Part shown: positions 1-7,374 of the stretch, in pieces | Layout of the letters: each line of letters begins with the position of its first letter | How positions within the stretch are numbered: the stretch's first letter is position 1 | DNA from: Spirochaetota bacterium | GTDB lineage: Bacteria > Spirochaetota > Spirochaetia > DSM-27196 > PWMO01 | Direction: 5' to 3' | NCBI GenBank assembly: GCA_009908925.1 | Contig: JAAAOH010000371.1 | Coordinates: forward strand, 1-16,512 | DNA length: 16,512 nt | Translations under genes and position numbers: made by a program | The notes under the pieces: generated by a model | The model's input: only the letters and a program-made list of their open reading frames with translations | Told to the model about the DNA's origin: nothing | Databases searched by the model: none

Positions 1-1
1 G

Positions 2-439
2 ACCCTCTTCGCCCATCTCGAGGAGGGCGAGCTCTACTATCCCGAGGAGTTCTACACCGACCAGGATCCCGCCCTCCGCATTGCCGAGGTCATCCGGGAG
101 AAGGCGATCGCCGAGCTCAAGCAGGAAATCCCGCACGCGCTCTTCGTCGACATCGCGGATATGGAGATGCGCGTGCCACCTTCGGGCGGCGGCCGCCGGG
201 AGGCGAAAGACGACGAGGCTGCCGGGGAGCTCTGGGTGCGCGCCTTCGTGACCGTGGAGCGCGACTCCCAGAAGGGCATCGTCATCGGCCGCGGCGGCGA
301 GCGGATCCGCCGTGTGCGCATCGATGCGGAAGCTGAGCTCGCAGAGATCTTCCCCTACCGCGTCTCACTGGACCTGCGGGTGAAGGTGCAGCCGAAGTGG
401 CGCACCAACGAGAGCGTGCTGAATCGTCTGCTGCGTTGA
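2..439 (+). CDS. era: GTPase Era, C-terminal part (5' end outside window)
   Basis: This is the C-terminal 145 residues of Era, the GTPase that binds the 3' end of 16S rRNA and assists 30S subunit maturation. The frame is open from base 2 and ends with TGA at 437-439. The visible part has the family's linker (LYYPEEFYTDQ, then an REKAIAELKQEIPH helix). It continues into the type II KH RNA-binding domain, with the diagnostic block VERDSQKGIVIGRGG, whose GxxG loop contacts RNA. The C-terminus, VKVQPKWRTNESVLNRL, is also typical. The G domain lies upstream of the window and cannot be judged. The segment between MRVPPSGGG and ELWVRAF is slightly longer and more charged than usual. rpe follows 34 bp downstream on the same strand and may be co-transcribed. 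The identification is secure; completeness is not testable here. Confidence 0.95.
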   Translation, partial: TLFAHLEEGELYYPEEFYTDQDPALRIAEVIREKAIAELKQEIPHALFVDIADMEMRVPPSGGGRREAKDDEAAGELWVRAFVTVERDSQKGIVIGRGGERIRRVRIDAEAELAEIFPYRVSLDLRVKVQPKWRTNESVLNRLLR

Positions 440-473
440 CCGCCGCACGGCGGCGGTATAGATTTGAGGCATC

Positions 474-1127
474 ATGGTCAAACTCAAGATTGGCGCTTCA
501 ATACTCGATGCGAACTTCCTGCATCTGAAAGAGCAGATCGATGCGGTGGTGGGCGATGTCGACGAGATCCACCTGGACGTGATGGACGGCGTGTTCGTGG
601 ACAACATCTCCTTCGGCCCCTCGATCATCTCCCAGGTGAGAGCGGCCTATCCCGAGGCCTTCCTCGACACACATCTCATGATCAGCCGACCCGACGCAAT
701 GTGGCGGCACTTCCAGACTGCCGGCAGCGACGTGGTCACCTTCCACTACGAGATGACCCCGCACACCTACATCATCTGCAAGGAGATGCACGATGCGGGC
801 ATACAGGCGGGGGTCTCGGTCACACCTGCAACCGACGTTGCGGTTCTCGAGCCCGTCACCGAGTACATCGACCGGGTCCTCACCCTCACCGTGGAGCCCG
901 GCTTCGGCGGGCAGGCGTTCATTCCGGCGATGCTCAGGAAGATCGAGAGGGCCCGCAAGCTGTTCGGAGATGACGTCGACATCCAGGTGGACGGTGGCAT
1001 AAAGAACACCACCATCGTCGACGCCAAGAATGCCGGGGCCAACGTGTTCGTGCTGGGAAGCTACTTCTTCAAGGCCGAGGACCCGCGCGAGCGCGTGCTC
1101 GAGATCAGGGACCTCCTCGGGGCGTAA
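474..1127 (+). CDS. rpe: Ribulose-phosphate 3-epimerase
   Basis: This TIM-barrel enzyme interconverts ribulose 5-phosphate and xylulose 5-phosphate in the non-oxidative pentose phosphate pathway. The 217-residue protein has the usual family length and landmarks: an N-terminal SIL segment, IHLDVMDG (metal/catalytic H33 and D35), DTHLMI (H67), the phosphate-binding loop VEPGFGGQAFIP and the second catalytic aspartate in VDGG (D173). One small deviation is SILDANF at residues 9-15, where SILSADF is common. The ATG at 474 is preceded by GAGG at 466-469 with a short spacing. The gene follows era by 34 bp and converges on rpiA, the other ribulose-5-phosphate isomerase, with 8 bp between stop codons. 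Sugar-phosphate epimerases such as allulose-6-phosphate epimerase are relatives, but the motifs favour Rpe. Confidence 0.92.
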   Translation: MVKLKIGASILDANFLHLKEQIDAVVGDVDEIHLDVMDGVFVDNISFGPSIISQVRAAYPEAFLDTHLMISRPDAMWRHFQTAGSDVVTFHYEMTPHTYIICKEMHDAGIQAGVSVTPATDVAVLEPVTEYIDRVLTLTVEPGFGGQAFIPAMLRKIERARKLFGDDVDIQVDGGIKNTTIVDAKNAGANVFVLGSYFFKAEDPRERVLEIRDLLGA

Positions 1128-1135
1128 GGCAGCAG

Positions 1136-1858
1136 CTACGACCGCGCCGCCGGTTTCATTTCCGAGAGCTCACCATCTGCGCGTGCCACGATGACGTGCG
1201 GATTGCATCGCGTGAACAGCCCGTTTTCCACGACGCCGGGAATTGCGTTGATCTCCGCCTCCATTGCCACCGGATCGAAGGGCCGCTCGAACGCCACGTC
1301 GAGAATCATGTGTCCGCCGTCGGTAATGACGGCTCCCATCTTGCGCTGAGCGAGGCGAAGCTGCGGCCTGCCGCCGAGCCGCTGGATGGCACGGGAGGCG
1401 GTCAGGCGGGCCTCCCGCACGATCTCGACCGCGATCGGAAAGCCGATCCCGAGATTCTCGACGAGCTTGCCCTCGTCGCACACGATCACCACCCGCCGCG
1501 CGGCATGGGCGACGATCTTCTCCATCAGGAGCGCCCCACCGCCGCCTTTCGTCAGGTTCCGCTGCGGGTCGACCTCGTCGGCCCCGTCAACGACAATGTC
1601 GAGCTCGCCGTCAACGGTCGGATCATCGAGATCGAAGACGCCGATCCCGGCCGCCCGCGCTTCGAGGAGGCTCTGACTGCTCGTCGACACGCCGCGAATG
1701 TCGGAGATATCACCGTCTGCAATGAGCTCGCCGAGACGGCGTATGAAATGAACGGCGGTGCTTCCGGTGCCGAGCCCGACCCGCATTCCGCTGTCGATGA
1801 ACCGCTCGGCCGCGTACTCGCCGACCGCCTTCTTGTGCTCGCTCATGTCGGAAGACAT
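1136..1858 (-). CDS. rpiA: Ribose-5-phosphate isomerase A
   Basis: RpiA interconverts ribose 5-phosphate and ribulose 5-phosphate, linking the pentose phosphate pathway to nucleotide synthesis. The 240-residue product has GLGTGSTA (residues 28-35, phosphate loop), DGADEVD (91-97), KGGGG (104-108) and a DEGK motif. D91, D94, K104 and E113 keep the spacing of E. coli D81, D84, K94 and E103, so the active site looks intact. The open frame extends further upstream, but that part overlaps lysS. The ATG at 1858 was chosen because it has a GAGGAG Shine-Dalgarno sequence just upstream and the family N-terminus (KKAVGEYAAERF) follows it. The gene begins 10 bp after the lysS stop, so it is probably expressed from the lysS promoter. 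It converges on rpe. Confidence 0.95.
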   Translation of the reverse strand: MSSDMSEHKKAVGEYAAERFIDSGMRVGLGTGSTAVHFIRRLGELIADGDISDIRGVSTSSQSLLEARAAGIGVFDLDDPTVDGELDIVVDGADEVDPQRNLTKGGGGALLMEKIVAHAARRVVIVCDEGKLVENLGIGFPIAVEIVREARLTASRAIQRLGGRPQLRLAQRKMGAVITDGGHMILDVAFERPFDPVAMEAEINAIPGVVENGLFTRCNPHVIVARADGELSEMKPAARS

Positions 1859-1868
1859 CACCTGCTCC

Positions 1869-3497
1869 TCAGTAATTCTCGAGTATCCGAAGCACCCGAT
1901 CGCGACCGATCGTCTGCATGAACCCTGCGAGACGCGGGCCCTTCTCCTTGCCGATAAGCACCCGATACATAAGACTGAAAAAATCTTTGGAGGCGAGGCC
2001 GTGCGCCTGCGCGATCTCATAGAGCGCCTGCTCGAGCTCCTTCTCTCCGCGGCTATCGAAGTTCGCCTCGACCTCGACGCGCACATCGCGCAACGCCGCC
2101 CGTTCCTCCTCGCCGACCGGCTCAGGCTCCTCCGTCCCCGTGCGAAGCGTGAATCGGAACTCTTCCGGCGCGAAGTTCTCTATCCAGGCCCATGCGCATT
2201 GCGCGCGGCGGCGCATCCGCCGCCGGCTTTCCTCATCTGCATCCTCCGTCCCCGGGAAGGCGGCAAGGGCCTGGTCGATGTCGCCGGCGGATATGAGGAG
2301 CAGGTTGCACAGGTGACGGAAGGGAACCTGCAGCGGCATGCGCTCGGGTACATCGCCGACCTGGGAGAGCTCGTAGATGCGCGATTCCTTGGCCCGCTTC
2401 TTCTCGCCGACCTCCTGCGCACCGAAGTAGACCCGCTCGGTCTTGTCGTAGTCCTCGTAGATTTTTATAACGTCGAGATCGAAGGAGATGGAAAACTCGG
2501 CATTCGGCCGAGTGCCGGCAAAGAGATGGCGAACCACCTCCGGCTGGTAGATTTCGAGCACCTCGGCGAGCCCGACCACCTCGCCTGTCGATGACGATAT
2601 CTTTCCGCCGCGACCCTTTACACCGATGAAGTCGTACTGAAAGGAGGTTGGCGGCTCCACACCGTAGACTTCCCGCGCGATGAGCGCGCCGGTATCGAAT
2701 GACCCGCCCTCGGAGTGATGGTCCTTTCCGGCAGGCTCGAAGTCGACGCCTTCCTCCGCCCAGCGCATGGGCCAGTCCACACGCCACAGCAGCTTCACGG
2801 CGGCGGTCTCGCGCAGATCGACCGTTTCTTCCTTACCGCTCTCATCGCACCGGTAGGTCAGACCGTACTCGCCATCCCACCCGAGCACCGTCGTGGTGTC
2901 CTTGTTGGTGAAGTTGCTGAAAACCGTTACGGGCCACCACGCTTCGGGCAACGGCTGGGTGCGATGCCGGTTGAGTAGCTCGCGGATGGTCTCGCGGTGT
3001 TCGAGCGCGCGGCGGATGCCCTCCGCATAGCGGGATGCCCGGTAGCGTTCTGCCTGGTAGATGTACTCCGGTTCCACGCCGACGTCGGGCAGCAGGGCTT
3101 CGAGTGCCGCCTCGTTGGCCCGCGCGAAGCTCTCGTGCTCGCCGGCCGGATCCGGGATGAGGGTGATGGGGTGGCGCAGGTACTGCTCGTAGGCTGCGGG
3201 GTCCGGGAGGTTCTTCGGAACCTTGCGGAAGACATCGTAGTCGTCCCAGGAATAGATGAAGCGCGCCGGGTGCCCCTTCTGTCGAAGTGCGCGCACGACG
3301 AGCTCGACGGAGATAATCTCGCGGAAGTTGCCGATGTGGACCGTGCCCGAGGGCGTAATACCGGAGGCGCAGGTGTAGTGGTCTTTCACCGTCCCGTCTG
3401 CGCGCTCGGCGCCCAGTTGTCCCTTCTCGCGTACGATTCTGTCGGCGTGGATATCGGCCCAGTGCACCGACTGTGCCGCTTTGTTCGATTGACTCAT
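1869..3497 (-). CDS. lysS: Lysyl-tRNA synthetase, class I
   Basis: This enzyme charges tRNA-Lys with lysine. It is the class I type with a Rossmann catalytic domain, unrelated to the class II LysRS of most bacteria. The 542-residue protein carries GITPSGTVHIGNFRE with the HIGH-like HIGN at residues 54-57, the KMSKS-like KISSS at 299-303, and the class I LysRS blocks IYSWDDYDVFRKVPKN, FEPAGKDHHSEGGSFDTG and EFSISFDLDVIKIYEDYDK. The C-terminal region is the helical anticodon-binding part. The ATG at 3497 is preferred over the upstream one at 3539, because a near-consensus promoter lies between them and the family N-terminus (VHWADIHADRIV) begins 10 residues in. There is no clear Shine-Dalgarno sequence and the transcript is likely near-leaderless. 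rpiA follows 10 bp downstream. A loop that is Cys-rich in some relatives has lost most of its cysteines here. Confidence 0.96.
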   Translation of the reverse strand: MSQSNKAAQSVHWADIHADRIVREKGQLGAERADGTVKDHYTCASGITPSGTVHIGNFREIISVELVVRALRQKGHPARFIYSWDDYDVFRKVPKNLPDPAAYEQYLRHPITLIPDPAGEHESFARANEAALEALLPDVGVEPEYIYQAERYRASRYAEGIRRALEHRETIRELLNRHRTQPLPEAWWPVTVFSNFTNKDTTTVLGWDGEYGLTYRCDESGKEETVDLRETAAVKLLWRVDWPMRWAEEGVDFEPAGKDHHSEGGSFDTGALIAREVYGVEPPTSFQYDFIGVKGRGGKISSSTGEVVGLAEVLEIYQPEVVRHLFAGTRPNAEFSISFDLDVIKIYEDYDKTERVYFGAQEVGEKKRAKESRIYELSQVGDVPERMPLQVPFRHLCNLLLISAGDIDQALAAFPGTEDADEESRRRMRRRAQCAWAWIENFAPEEFRFTLRTGTEEPEPVGEEERAALRDVRVEVEANFDSRGEKELEQALYEIAQAHGLASKDFFSLMYRVLIGKEKGPRLAGFMQTIGRDRVLRILENY

Positions 3498-3507
3498 GAG
3501 ACGTCCG

Positions 3508-3536
3508 ATTATAGCGGCGCACCGGACGGCTTTCAA
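3508..3536 (-). promoter_or_regulatory. Promoter of lysS-rpiA
   Basis: On the minus strand there is TTGAAA (-35, 3536-3531), a 17-bp spacer and a perfect TATAAT (-10, 3513-3508). Transcription should start near 3500-3502, only 3-5 nt before the lysS ATG at 3497. This both explains the missing Shine-Dalgarno sequence and argues for that start codon. The motif match is seen directly; activity is inferred. Confidence 0.75.
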
Positions 3537-3647
3537 CACGGGGAGGCGGTCGTCGCGGGGCCTGCGGGGCCGGAGCAGCGGTGTCGCCGGGGCCTGCGCA
3601 GCAGTTGCCGGTCAAGCCGAACTGTACTTCACGCCGATAAGAGCACT

Positions 3648-4244
3648 ATGAACGGACTGTCTCTGCGCCTCGTGGCGCTTCTGCTTGTTCTCTGCGCGGT
3701 CGGTGCGTGGGGAGCGGATTTCGAGCGGGAAGGTATCGCATCCTGGTACGGCGGGAAGTTTCACGGCCGCCTGACTGCCAACGGCGAGCGCTTTGACGCG
3801 AACAAGCTGACCGCGGCACACAAAACGCTGCCGTTCGGGACCGTTGTCAAGGTTACAAACACCGATAACGGGAGAACCGTCACGGTGCGCATCAACGACC
3901 GCGGCCCCTTCGTCGAGAACCGCATCATCGACCTGTCCCGCGGCGCTGCGGAGCAACTCGAGATGACGGGCACCGGCGTGGCGCAGGTGCGACTGGAGAT
4001 CATCCATCCCGGCGAGGTCGATCCGGGCACGCGCGTCATCCAGATCGGCTCGTTCTCCATGCCGGATAATGCCGACGCGGTCGCCACCCGCCTTGCCGAC
4101 GCAGGATTCGATCCGCAGATCGAAGAGGCCGACGGCGGCATCTTCCGGGTAACGCTCGTCGATGTGCCCGAGGAGGAGCTCGACGACTATCGAAGCCGGC
4201 TGAGCCGTCTCGGCTACTCGCACGTCCTCGTGCGCCGCCGCTGA
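3648..4244 (+). CDS. rlpA: RlpA-family septal lytic transglycosylase with SPOR domain
   Basis: RlpA proteins are envelope enzymes that cleave peptidoglycan strands lacking stem peptides, and they act at the septum. The 198-residue protein has a signal peptide (residues 1-23, hydrophobic core LRLVALLLVLCAVGA, likely cleaved before ADF). A double-psi beta-barrel follows (about 27-120: ASWYGGKFHG, TANGERFD, AAHKTLPFG, RINDRGPF). The C-terminal SPOR domain (about 128-197, starting RVIQIGSF) binds denuded glycan. E47, H58 and D84 have exactly the spacing of the proposed catalytic E120, H131 and D157 of Pseudomonas RlpA. A Cys at 16 (LVLC) is a poor lipobox, so this is probably not a lipoprotein. 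The start was chosen from the signal peptide; the Shine-Dalgarno sequence is weak (AAGAG). The gene diverges from lysS across a 150-bp, GC-rich gap in which I see no convincing promoter for rlpA. Confidence 0.9.
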   Translation: MNGLSLRLVALLLVLCAVGAWGADFEREGIASWYGGKFHGRLTANGERFDANKLTAAHKTLPFGTVVKVTNTDNGRTVTVRINDRGPFVENRIIDLSRGAAEQLEMTGTGVAQVRLEIIHPGEVDPGTRVIQIGSFSMPDNADAVATRLADAGFDPQIEEADGGIFRVTLVDVPEEELDDYRSRLSRLGYSHVLVRRR

Positions 4245-4246
4245 GC

Positions 4247-4266
4247 GCGGACGGCACCCCGGCCGC
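4247..4266. terminator. Possible bidirectional hairpin between rlpA and feoC
   Basis: The 30-bp convergent gap contains GCGG-A-CGG, loop CACC, CCG-G-CCGC: a 7-bp GC stem with one mismatch. Neither strand has a T-run after it, so intrinsic termination is uncertain. It is the only candidate stop signal between these two convergent genes. Confidence 0.3.
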
Positions 4267-4274
4267 CTCTGCCG

Positions 4275-4595
4275 CTACACCGACACCCACTCATAGACGA
4301 CGGGTGAGCCGCCGCCGGTGAGGCCCGGGCCGACCGGCCCGCGGCCTGTCGTTTCTGCGCCGTCGGCAGCTGCGGCGGGGCGCTTTTTCGGCAGCTGCCC
4401 GATGGGACACTTCGTACAGCTCGTCCCGCAGGCGGGGCCGACACTCTCCTCGCAGGCCCGCACGTCTCCCCGATTCATCCAGAACTCCAGTGCAAGCTCG
4501 ACGTCTTTCCGGCCGAGGGAAAGCTCGGCGGCCAGCTGCGATGCAGTGGCCGCCTGAAGTGATTTCAATCCGCGCTTCACTCTTGCCAGAATCAT
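4275..4595 (-). CDS. feoC: FeoC-like small winged-helix protein with cysteine cluster
   Basis: FeoC proteins are small accessory or regulatory partners of the FeoB ferrous-iron transporter. This 106-residue protein starts with the winged-helix pattern of the family (MILARVKRGLKSLQAATASQ, residues 1-20). It then has four cysteines, C48-x7-C56-x3-C60-x2-C63, matching the loop that holds an Fe-S cluster in characterised FeoCs. A low-complexity Ala/Gly/Pro stretch follows (about 70-95) before a short YEWV end that resembles the C-terminal strand of the fold. The low-complexity linker makes it longer than the usual 75-85 residues. Its ATG overlaps the feoB TGA (ATGA, 4592-4595), which indicates translational coupling and excludes the longer upstream reading. 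Sequence similarity to FeoC is weak overall, so the call rests on the Cys pattern plus the position after feoB. Confidence 0.8.
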   Translation of the reverse strand: MILARVKRGLKSLQAATASQLAAELSLGRKDVELALEFWMNRGDVRACEESVGPACGTSCTKCPIGQLPKKRPAAAADGAETTGRGPVGPGLTGGGSPVVYEWVSV

Positions 4596-6979
4596 GTGCC
4601 TCTCTCGATGACGGCGGGCCTGAAGACCGTACGCCCCAGTATCCACAGCGTAGCCGCGAAGACCACCAGAAGGCTCACGGCGACCGTGACCGCGCCGACC
4701 TGAGGCCCGGTGGCGAACTGATAGTAGAGCGTCGCCCCCGACCATGCCACGACCGTGGTGTAGGCCGCAAGCAGCCAGCCGAGGCCCTGACCCATTTCGC
4801 GGATAGCCGCTGCGAGGGCCGCGACACAGGGGAAGTACAGCAGGACAAACAGCAGATACGCGTAGGCAGCCTGCGGGGAGAACTGAGTCCTCAGGCGCTC
4901 GAAGAGCGTCGCGTCGGTGCCGAGCTCCTCGCCGATGGCGTCCGGGTCGTCGGAAACCATACCGGTGCCCAACGGATCGGCAAGGCCTGCCCCCGCGCCT
5001 GCAAAGGCTGCGGGAATGGAGCGGAACGCCTCCGTTATGCCGCCCAGGAAGTCAACGCCGCCCGCGCCGGGCTCGGCGTCCGCCTGTCCGTAGAGCGAGT
5101 TGAGCGTCCCCACCACCGCTTCCTTGGCGAAGAGCCCGCTGAAAAGCCCGACGGTTGCGGCCCAGTTGTCTTCCTCGACGCCCATGGGCGTGAACACCGG
5201 CGTAATCGCGCGCCCGACCGAGGAAAGCACAGAGCTCTGGGCATCCTCGTTGCCGACCGTGCCGTCGGTTCCCATGCTGTTCATGAACGCCAGCACCGTC
5301 ACGATGAGGGTGATGGTCACACCGGCTCGCTTGACGAACGCGCTCAGGCGGTGCCAGGCCTGCGAGAGCACGAAGCGCAGGCGAGGCGCATGGTAGGGCG
5401 GGAGCTCCATGACGAAGTGCGAGACCTCGCCGCGGAAGAGCGTATGTTTGAGCAGGAATCCCGTGCCGATCGCGACCACGATCCCGATCACGTAGAGGGA
5501 GAACACGACGCTGCCCGCCCCGCCTGCGAAGAACGCAGCTGCAAAGAGCGCATACACGGGAAGCCGCGCACCACAGGACATGAACGGCGACATGAAGGCC
5601 GTCATGAAGCGGTCCCGCCGGGTCTGCAGAGTACGCGTGGCCATGATCGCCGGCACGGTACAGCCGAACCCGACCATCATCGGAACGAAAGATTTGCCCG
5701 GCAGGCCGATCCAGCGCATCATCCTGTCCATGACGTAGGCTGCGCGTGCCATATAGCCGGAGTCTTCGAGAACCGCGAGGGTCGCAAACATCGCGAAGAG
5801 GATGGGCACGAAGGTAGCCACCGTCTGGAGGCCCGAGCCGACCCCGCCCGCGAGAAGCGCTACAAGCCACGGCGGGGAGCCGACGGCCGCGAGTCCGGCA
5901 CCGAACCCGTCCACGAAGATGGTCCCGAAGAGAATGTCGAAGAAGTCGATGAATGCGCCGCCCACATACATCGTGAACCAGAATACGAGGTACATGACGC
6001 CGAAGAAGATCGGAAGCGCGAGGATTCTGTTGAGGACCACACGGTCGACCCGCTCGGTGAGCGATTCACGCGTGAGCTGCTCGCGCGTGACGTGACGCGA
6101 GAGCCCGTGGATGAACCCGTACTTCGCATCTGCCAGTGCGACGTCGATATCGTCGCCGAGGCGCTCCTGCACCCCGCCTACGAGGGTGTCGAGCTCGTCC
6201 TCTCCCATCCCCGAGGTCTCGAGAAAGCGCCGTCTGATCCACGGGTCACTGTCGAGCACCGAAAGTGCCGTCCACCGCGGGGTGGCGCCGATGAGCGCCG
6301 AAAGGGTCTCCACCCGCGGGCCGAGCTCCGCAATGCCGGCCTCGATCGCATCGGGATAGCTGATCTCCACCTGCGAGGCGGCCGCGCTGCCGGCAAATCC
6401 GGCCACTGCCGCCTTCACCCGGGAGATGTCGCCGGCTCGCGTGCCCACCGCCGCAACGACGGGGCACTGCAGGTGCTCGGAGAGATGCTCGACGTCGATG
6501 GAGATGCCGCTTTCCTCGGCAACGTCCATCATGTTCAGTACCACGAGAACGGGGATGCGCATCTCGATGAGCTGGAGGGTGAGAAAGAGGTTGCGCTGGA
6601 TGTTCGAGGCATCCACCACGTCGATGACGAGATCCGGCTCGCCGGAGAGCAGGTAGTCCCGCGCGATGGCCTCGTCCTCGGAGCTTGCCGAAAGGGAGTA
6701 GATGCCCGGAAGGTCGACCACGCGGATCGCTTCCGATTCCTCAACTGTGCTCGGCTCCTGGAGTGTCGCGGTGCTGGTCGCGCCGGTTGTGTGGCTTGAA
6801 CCGGCGGCGAACGGCTTCACGAGCAGCTCACCGAGCCCTTTCGGGGTGAAGCTTCCTTCTTTGCGCTCCACGGTGACCCCCGGCCAGTTTCCGATGCGCT
6901 GGCGTCCGCCGGTGAGGCCGTTGAATATGGTTGTTTTCCCGCTATTGGGGTTACCGACAATGGCTACGGTTGCACTCAT
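4592..6979 (-). CDS. feoB: Ferrous iron transporter FeoB
   Basis: FeoB is the inner-membrane Fe(II) transporter with a cytosolic G domain. The 795-residue protein begins with the GTPase motifs G1 GNPNSGKT (9-16), GNWPGVTVERKEG (switch I, T36), G3 DLPG (89-92) and G4 NMMD (149-152). A helical GDI-like domain follows, then a polytopic membrane part with the conserved blocks DRVVLNRILALPIFFGVMY, EDSGYMARAAYVMDR, GLPGKSFVPMMVGFGCTVP, MSPFMSCGARLP, FVMELPPYH and FAKEAVVGTLN. Conserved membrane cysteines are present (GFGC, MSCG and FPCVAAL). Compared with E. coli FeoB, there is an insertion of about 34 Ser/Thr/Ala-rich residues between switch I and DLPG. The ATG at 6979 overlaps the feoA stop (ATGA) and is preceded by GAGGAG inside the feoA 3' end. 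It is the middle gene of the feoABC operon. Confidence 0.97.
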   Translation of the reverse strand: MSATVAIVGNPNSGKTTIFNGLTGGRQRIGNWPGVTVERKEGSFTPKGLGELLVKPFAAGSSHTTGATSTATLQEPSTVEESEAIRVVDLPGIYSLSASSEDEAIARDYLLSGEPDLVIDVVDASNIQRNLFLTLQLIEMRIPVLVVLNMMDVAEESGISIDVEHLSEHLQCPVVAAVGTRAGDISRVKAAVAGFAGSAAASQVEISYPDAIEAGIAELGPRVETLSALIGATPRWTALSVLDSDPWIRRRFLETSGMGEDELDTLVGGVQERLGDDIDVALADAKYGFIHGLSRHVTREQLTRESLTERVDRVVLNRILALPIFFGVMYLVFWFTMYVGGAFIDFFDILFGTIFVDGFGAGLAAVGSPPWLVALLAGGVGSGLQTVATFVPILFAMFATLAVLEDSGYMARAAYVMDRMMRWIGLPGKSFVPMMVGFGCTVPAIMATRTLQTRRDRFMTAFMSPFMSCGARLPVYALFAAAFFAGGAGSVVFSLYVIGIVVAIGTGFLLKHTLFRGEVSHFVMELPPYHAPRLRFVLSQAWHRLSAFVKRAGVTITLIVTVLAFMNSMGTDGTVGNEDAQSSVLSSVGRAITPVFTPMGVEEDNWAATVGLFSGLFAKEAVVGTLNSLYGQADAEPGAGGVDFLGGITEAFRSIPAAFAGAGAGLADPLGTGMVSDDPDAIGEELGTDATLFERLRTQFSPQAAYAYLLFVLLYFPCVAALAAAIREMGQGLGWLLAAYTTVVAWSGATLYYQFATGPQVGAVTVAVSLLVVFAATLWILGRTVFRPAVIERGT

Positions 6980-7308
6980 CTCGCCTCTCCTCCTCGTCTG
7001 CCGTGGCGTCGAAGGTGACGCCGGTCCCGGCGGCCGTGTCTGCCGCTGAACCCGTAATCTTCATGCTTGCCCTCGAGATACTCGAGCACGAGGGCGTCGG
7101 CTTCGTCTCCTCTCAGTGACAGACCGAAACCGCGAACGGTCACATGAACCGGATCGCCGAGCGGGGCGATGCGCTCGACAACGAGCGGTGTGCCTCGTGT
7201 CAGCCCCATCGACAACAGCTTCGATCGATAGGATCGGTGGGTATCTCGAATGCCGGTCACGCGGGCCATATTCCCGACCGACAGCTCTCGCAGTCGTACC
7301 TGCGCCAT
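6976..7308 (-). CDS. feoA: FeoA-like SH3-domain protein with basic C-terminal tail
   Basis: FeoA is a small cytosolic SH3-like protein required for FeoB-mediated Fe(II) uptake, probably by contacting FeoB. Residues 1-79 match the family: a LRELSVGNMARVTGI opening strand, LLSMGLTRGTPLVV, GDPVHVTVRGFGLSLRGDEA and the terminal LVLEYLEG. The family is usually about 75-85 residues. This one continues to 110 with a tail very rich in Arg and His (10 Arg and 4 His in residues 80-110), which is unusual. The ATG at 7308 has a strong Shine-Dalgarno sequence (GAGGAGGAACGT). The TGA overlaps the feoB ATG by 4 bp. It is the first gene of the operon, about 57 nt downstream of the predicted transcription start. 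Confidence 0.93.
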   Translation of the reverse strand: MAQVRLRELSVGNMARVTGIRDTHRSYRSKLLSMGLTRGTPLVVERIAPLGDPVHVTVRGFGLSLRGDEADALVLEYLEGKHEDYGFSGRHGRRDRRHLRRHGRRGGEAR

Positions 7309-7358
7309 ACGTTCCTCCTCGCCCGGCCGCCGCGTGAGCGTCCAGGGATGGGCCTGTT

Positions 7359-7374
7359 GTTAGTGTGATCTAAC
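7359..7374. promoter_or_regulatory. Inverted-repeat operator at the feo promoter
   Basis: There is a perfect 5+5 inverted repeat, GTTAG-N6-CTAAC, that touches the -10 box and covers the predicted feo start site, an ideal repressor position. TTAG-N6-CTAA also occurs within the published IdeR/DtxR consensus, so a DtxR-family iron repressor is a plausible binder. A second, 8-bp palindrome, TTAGCTAA, lies upstream of the -35 at 7417-7424. Binding is inferred only. Confidence 0.5.

Noticed and set aside
436..462. Promoter or terminator between era and rpe
   Set aside because: TTGACC and TATAGA are only 15 bp apart, and the CCGCC/GGCGG hairpin (440-453) lacks a T-run. Neither is convincing; simple co-transcription with era is equally likely.
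1858..2086. N-terminal extension of rpiA by 76 residues
   Set aside because: The extension is Arg/Ser-rich, overlaps lysS and does not resemble RpiA; the ATG at 1858 has a GAGGAG site.
3498..3539. Upstream lysS start giving 14 extra residues
   Set aside because: The -10 and -35 boxes of the lysS promoter lie within this stretch, so it would be upstream of the transcript.
3540..3647. Small gene or RNA in the GC-rich lysS/rlpA gap
   Set aside because: There is no start with a ribosome binding site, no stable RNA pattern and no clear rlpA promoter; only GC-rich repeats of GGCC type are seen.
4490..6799. Very long plus-strand open frame (769 codons) opposite feoB
   Set aside because: It is a shadow of feoB in GC-rich DNA. 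The translation is rich in Arg, His, Glu and Gly without domain pattern, and the minus strand encodes an unmistakable FeoB.
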